This document shows positions 31,675 through 33,993 of a stretch of DNA of 33,993 nt, piece by piece. Positions within the stretch are counted from its first letter, which is position 1. Each line of letters opens with the position of its first letter. Source of the stretch: Bacteroidales bacterium. GTDB lineage: Bacteria; Bacteroidota; Bacteroidia; Bacteroidales; UBA932. The stretch covers positions 1 through 33,993 of the forward strand of contig JAFYYM010000130.1 in NCBI GenBank assembly GCA_017557535.1. Reading direction: 5' to 3'. Made by a program: the position numbers and the translations under genes. Below the pieces are notes generated by a model. That model was not told where the DNA came from and made no database searches. It saw nothing but the letters and a program-made list of their open reading frames with translations.

Positions 31675-32553
31675 ATGAGCGACGTCCTGAAAGAAATCAC
31701 CCCGCTGTCGGAGAAGGATTTCTTCTACATCGTGGAGCGGCACAAGACCGAATTCAAGTATCCGGTGCACCAGCACAAGGAGTTCGAGCTGAACTTCATC
31801 GAGGGGGGCGCCGGGGTGCGGCGTATCGTGGGGGATAGCGTGGAAACGATCGGGGAGTATGACCTCGTGCTCGTGGGCGGACAGGATCTGGAGCACGCCT
31901 GGGAGCAGGGGGAGTGCCAGGCCAAGGATATCCGGGAAATCACGATCCAGTTCCCGCGGGACGTGTTTTCGCCGGTGCAGCTGGCGAAGAACCAGTTCGC
32001 CGCCATCGGGCGGATGCTGCAGCAGGCGGAACACGGCCTGGCGTTCCCGATGTCCACGATCGTGAAGGTCTATCACATCCTGGACGACCTGCCCCTTCAG
32101 AAGGACCGCTTCCAGCAGGTTCTCCAGTTTATGCATCTGCTCAATGAGCTGGCCTGCTCGGAGGGCGCTCGGGTGCTGGCCAGCACCTCTTTCGCGCACG
32201 CGGGCCAGAGTACCGAAAGCCGTCGCATCCTGAAGGTGAAGCAGTACATCGACGAACACAGCACGGAGGCGCTCAAGCTTGCGGACCTGGCCGGGATGGT
32301 GGGGATGAGCCCGTCGGCCTTCAGCCGGTTCTTCAAGCTGCGCACGGGGCGGACGCTGTCGGACTATCTGATCGACATCAAACTGGGCAATGCGGCCCGG
32401 ATGCTCGTGGATACGACGCGGAACATCGCCGAGATCGGCTACGAGTGCGGCTTCAACAACCTGTCCAATTTCAACCGCATTTTCAAGGCGAAGCGCGGGG
32501 TGACTCCGCGGGAATTCCGGGCGATGTACAAGAAGAACAAGGTGATTGTCTGA
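31675..32553 (+). CDS. AraC-family transcriptional regulator
   Basis: A 292-residue DNA-binding regulator. The N-terminal part looks like a cupin ligand-binding domain (FKYPVHQHKEFELNFIEGG, then GEYDLVLVGGQDLEHAW). The C-terminal hundred residues are a double helix-turn-helix: IDEHSTEALKLADLAGMVGM and SPSAFSRFFKLRTGRTLSDYL, then NIAEIGYECGFNNLSNFNRI and FKAKRGVTPREFR, the AraC signature. The likely ligand is a small molecule or sugar, not identifiable. It is divergent from the antiterminator and may regulate carbohydrate genes elsewhere or itself. Confidence 0.93.
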   Translation: MSDVLKEITPLSEKDFFYIVERHKTEFKYPVHQHKEFELNFIEGGAGVRRIVGDSVETIGEYDLVLVGGQDLEHAWEQGECQAKDIREITIQFPRDVFSPVQLAKNQFAAIGRMLQQAEHGLAFPMSTIVKVYHILDDLPLQKDRFQQVLQFMHLLNELACSEGARVLASTSFAHAGQSTESRRILKVKQYIDEHSTEALKLADLAGMVGMSPSAFSRFFKLRTGRTLSDYLIDIKLGNAARMLVDTTRNIAEIGYECGFNNLSNFNRIFKAKRGVTPREFRAMYKKNKVIV

Positions 32554-32562
32554 GAAAATTCC

Positions 32563-32570
32563 TATCTTTG
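32563..32570 (+). promoter_or_regulatory. Candidate -7 box for the lipoprotein gene
   Basis: TATCTTTG lies 24 nt before the ATG at 32595, just after the AraC-family stop. A TTG at 32546-32548 is closer than the usual -33 spacing, so support comes mainly from the -7 match. Confidence 0.5.
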
Positions 32571-32594
32571 TACATTGTTAGTACGATACAAGGG

Positions 32595-33068
32595 ATGAAA
32601 GTCTGGCGGAAAATAGGAATTGTCGCTGCGCTGGTGGCGGGCCTGCTGGCCGTCTCCGGCTGCGCCGTGACCAAGATCCGGGAGATCCGGATCACCTCCG
32701 TGGGCGTGAAATATGTCGTGCCCACGTCCACCCGCTCGCTCGACGCCGTCCTGCTGCTGGGCATCGACAATCCTTCCATCTCCTTCACGGCGCAGGACGT
32801 GTCCGGCGTCGTGAAACAGTACGGCCGCGAGATCGGCAAGTTCACCGCCGGTCAGCTGCCGGTCCAGGCCAAGAGCGTGCAGGTGTATGAGCTGCCCTGC
32901 ACGGTCGCCCTGTCGGAGAAGGTTTCGCTGCTGGACCTCCTGGCCATTGCCGCGCGGAGGTCGATGGAGGGAATGACGGCCGATGTGAAGCTCCGGGTCA
33001 GCCTCGGGCGGGGGAAAGGGACGACCCTGACTTTCAATGGGCTGGACCTGTCCCAATTCAGTCAATGA
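32595..33068 (+). CDS. Small lipoprotein of unknown function
   Basis: A 157-residue secreted lipoprotein. A basic start, a hydrophobic stretch and the lipobox AVSGC (Cys23) direct lipidation. The mature part is beta-rich (ITSVGVKYVVPTSTRSLDAV, LLGIDNPSISFTAQDVSGVV), loosely like LEA/WHy-type immunoglobulin-fold domains that start with an N-P-S segment, but I cannot assign a family with confidence. ATG 32595 is preferred because it begins the signal peptide and follows a -7 box; the in-frame ATG at 32445 would lie inside the AraC gene. It overlaps the next gene by 4 nt (ATGA). Confidence 0.75.
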   Translation: MKVWRKIGIVAALVAGLLAVSGCAVTKIREIRITSVGVKYVVPTSTRSLDAVLLLGIDNPSISFTAQDVSGVVKQYGREIGKFTAGQLPVQAKSVQVYELPCTVALSEKVSLLDLLAIAARRSMEGMTADVKLRVSLGRGKGTTLTFNGLDLSQFSQ

Positions 33069-33538
33069 GTATGAAGAAGTTTTTGATCATAGCCATCCTG
33101 GCGCTGCTTCCGGGCGTGATGCTCCGGGCGCAGGAATACCGCGTGGACAACGGCTCCGCGCAGGTGGACTCCACGCTCGTGGGCCGCAGCATCCTGTCGG
33201 TCCTGGGGTCCGGCGTCACCGTGAACCAGAGCCGGACGATGCAGTCCGCCCTGGACGGCTACATTGCCAACAACGCCGCCAAGAAACTGACGGGCTACCG
33301 GATCCGCGTCTATTTCGACAACGGGCAGAACGCCCGCGCGCGTTCCGAGGCCATCGCCCGGTCCATCTCCGGCGCGTACCCGGGTATCGGCGTTTACCGG
33401 ACCTTCGAGAGTCCCAACTTCAAGGTGACTGTCGGCGATTTCCGGACGAAGGACGAGGCGCTCAAGGTGTACCACGCCCTCAAATCGACCTATCCCACGG
33501 CGCTCCTGCTCAGGGACACCATCAATTATCCCAGGTAG
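33065..33538 (+). CDS. Secreted SPOR-like domain protein
   Basis: A 157-residue exported protein. A signal peptide probably ends near residue 22 (MLRA|QEYR). The rest has a repeat-like pattern typical of the SPOR/septal peptidoglycan-binding fold: YRIRVYFDNGQNARARSEA, then FKVTVGDFRTKDEALKVYHAL. Such proteins often bind denuded glycan strands of peptidoglycan. It begins within the stop codon of the lipoprotein gene (ATG 33065; ATG 33071 is possible) and ends 3 nt before rpoN. Probably periplasmic or outer-membrane associated; the exact role is unknown. Confidence 0.8.
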   Translation: MSMKKFLIIAILALLPGVMLRAQEYRVDNGSAQVDSTLVGRSILSVLGSGVTVNQSRTMQSALDGYIANNAAKKLTGYRIRVYFDNGQNARARSEAIARSISGAYPGIGVYRTFESPNFKVTVGDFRTKDEALKVYHALKSTYPTALLLRDTINYPR

Positions 33539-33541
33539 GTT

Positions 33542-33993
33542 ATGCCCACGGTCAAACAGGGACTCGAACAGAAGCTGCAACAGAAGCTCTCGCCGCTCCA
33601 GATCCAGACCATCAAGCTGATCGAGATGCCGGTGCAGGCCTTGGAGCAGCACGTCCGGGAGGTGATGAATGACAATCCGGTCATCGACGACACCCCCCAG
33701 GGCGGCGATTCCGACGAGCCCCGCGATATGTCCATCTCCGAGGTCGAGGACCGCGAGAACAGCGGCGGCTCCCTGGAGGACAACTACAACTCCTACTCGG
33801 ACGACGACGATCCCACCCCGTACTACAACCGTTCCGTCAACAACTGGGGCAAGGACGAACGCCCCGAGTACAACACCTTCTCCGTCAAGCAAAGCTTCAC
33901 GCAGAGCCTCCAGGAGCAGCTGGGCTACCGGAACCTGACCGAGCACCAGCGGGCCGTGGCCACCTTCATCATCGGCAGCCTGGACGACGACGG
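33542..33993 (+). CDS. rpoN: RNA polymerase sigma-54 factor, N-terminal part (3' end outside window)
   Basis: The first 150 residues of RpoN. Region I is clear: glutamine/leucine-rich LEQKLQQKLSPLQIQTIKLI and ALEQHVREVMNDNPVI, which contacts activator and core polymerase. It is followed by the acidic, low-complexity region II (DDDDPTPYY) and the start of the core-binding region (FTQSLQEQLGYRNLTEHQRAVATFIIGSLDDD). Sigma-54 directs enhancer-dependent transcription. The gene starts 3 nt after the SPOR-like gene, so it is probably co-transcribed, and it marks the return to housekeeping genes. Confidence 0.96.
   Translation, partial: MPTVKQGLEQKLQQKLSPLQIQTIKLIEMPVQALEQHVREVMNDNPVIDDTPQGGDSDEPRDMSISEVEDRENSGGSLEDNYNSYSDDDDPTPYYNRSVNNWGKDERPEYNTFSVKQSFTQSLQEQLGYRNLTEHQRAVATFIIGSLDDD

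Noticed and set aside
33037-33672. 211-codon plus-strand frame overlapping three genes
   Set aside because: Arg/Gly/Pro-rich translation, and it overlaps the lipoprotein, SPOR-like and rpoN genes in another frame.
33062-33946. 294-codon minus-strand frame opposite the SPOR-like gene and rpoN
   Set aside because: It is antisense to rpoN and a secreted protein with clear signals; its Val/Leu/Gly-rich translation is typical of a shadow frame.

Overview
The window reads as one long surface-polysaccharide (capsule or exopolysaccharide) biosynthesis locus of a Bacteroidota bacterium, most likely Bacteroidales, followed by a short stretch of chromosomal housekeeping genes. The assignment rests on several matches to the Bacteroidota -7 promoter box TAnnTTTG, weak Shine-Dalgarno sequences, a short UpxY-like NusG-family protein at the locus edge, a Wzc kinase with a Tyr-Gly tail, and a phosphonate gene set like the one known from Bacteroides fragilis capsules. 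The species cannot be named from sequence alone.

Layout. (1) 1-4035: two tandem MBOAT acyltransferase / SGNH-protein pairs, the first cut by the window edge, predicted to O-acylate the glycan. (2) 4077-9017: five glycan-building proteins (two GT2, one GT32-like, one large membrane protein resembling GT-C enzymes, one GT4). (3) 9023-14532: a tightly coupled block with a PaaK/CapK-like adenylate-forming enzyme, a DUF354 protein, two left-handed beta-helix acyltransferases, a dedicated acyl carrier protein, a ketoacyl synthase III homologue and a polysaccharide-deacetylase-like protein. This looks like a small acyl-group making and attaching module. (4) 14599-18981: the export machinery (Wza-like outer-membrane lipoprotein, Wzc tyrosine autokinase) plus a nucleotidyltransferase-like protein. 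(5) 19012-24689: a sugar aminotransferase, two tandem ATP-grasp ligases, an SDR epimerase/reductase and a glycosyltransferase. (6) 24725-30044: a phosphonate branch made of a LicD transferase, a three-domain fusion (LicC/PntC-like NTP transferase, TagD-like cytidylyltransferase, PEP mutase), phosphonopyruvate decarboxylase and an iron-type alcohol dehydrogenase expected to reduce phosphonoacetaldehyde. (7) 30055-31206: UDP-galactopyranose mutase. (8) 31172-31633, minus strand: an UpxY-like antiterminator whose 3' end overlaps glf. (9) 31675-33993: an AraC-family regulator, a lipoprotein, a SPOR-like secreted protein and the 5' end of rpoN.

How it fits together. The glycosyltransferases build a repeat unit containing amino sugar(s) and probably galactofuranose. 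It is decorated by O-acetylation, an ACP-derived acyl group, possibly an amide-linked group from the ATP-grasp enzymes, and a phosphonate. The most interesting inference is that the phosphonate is 2-hydroxyethylphosphonate rather than the usual 2-aminoethylphosphonate: the cassette ends in an alcohol dehydrogenase and contains no recognisable AEP transaminase. No Wzx flippase, no clear Wzy polymerase and no initiating sugar-phosphate transferase is visible, so they probably lie upstream of the window. I saw no rRNA, tRNA, CRISPR array, insertion sequence or integrase, and no gene-free stretch longer than about 120 bases.
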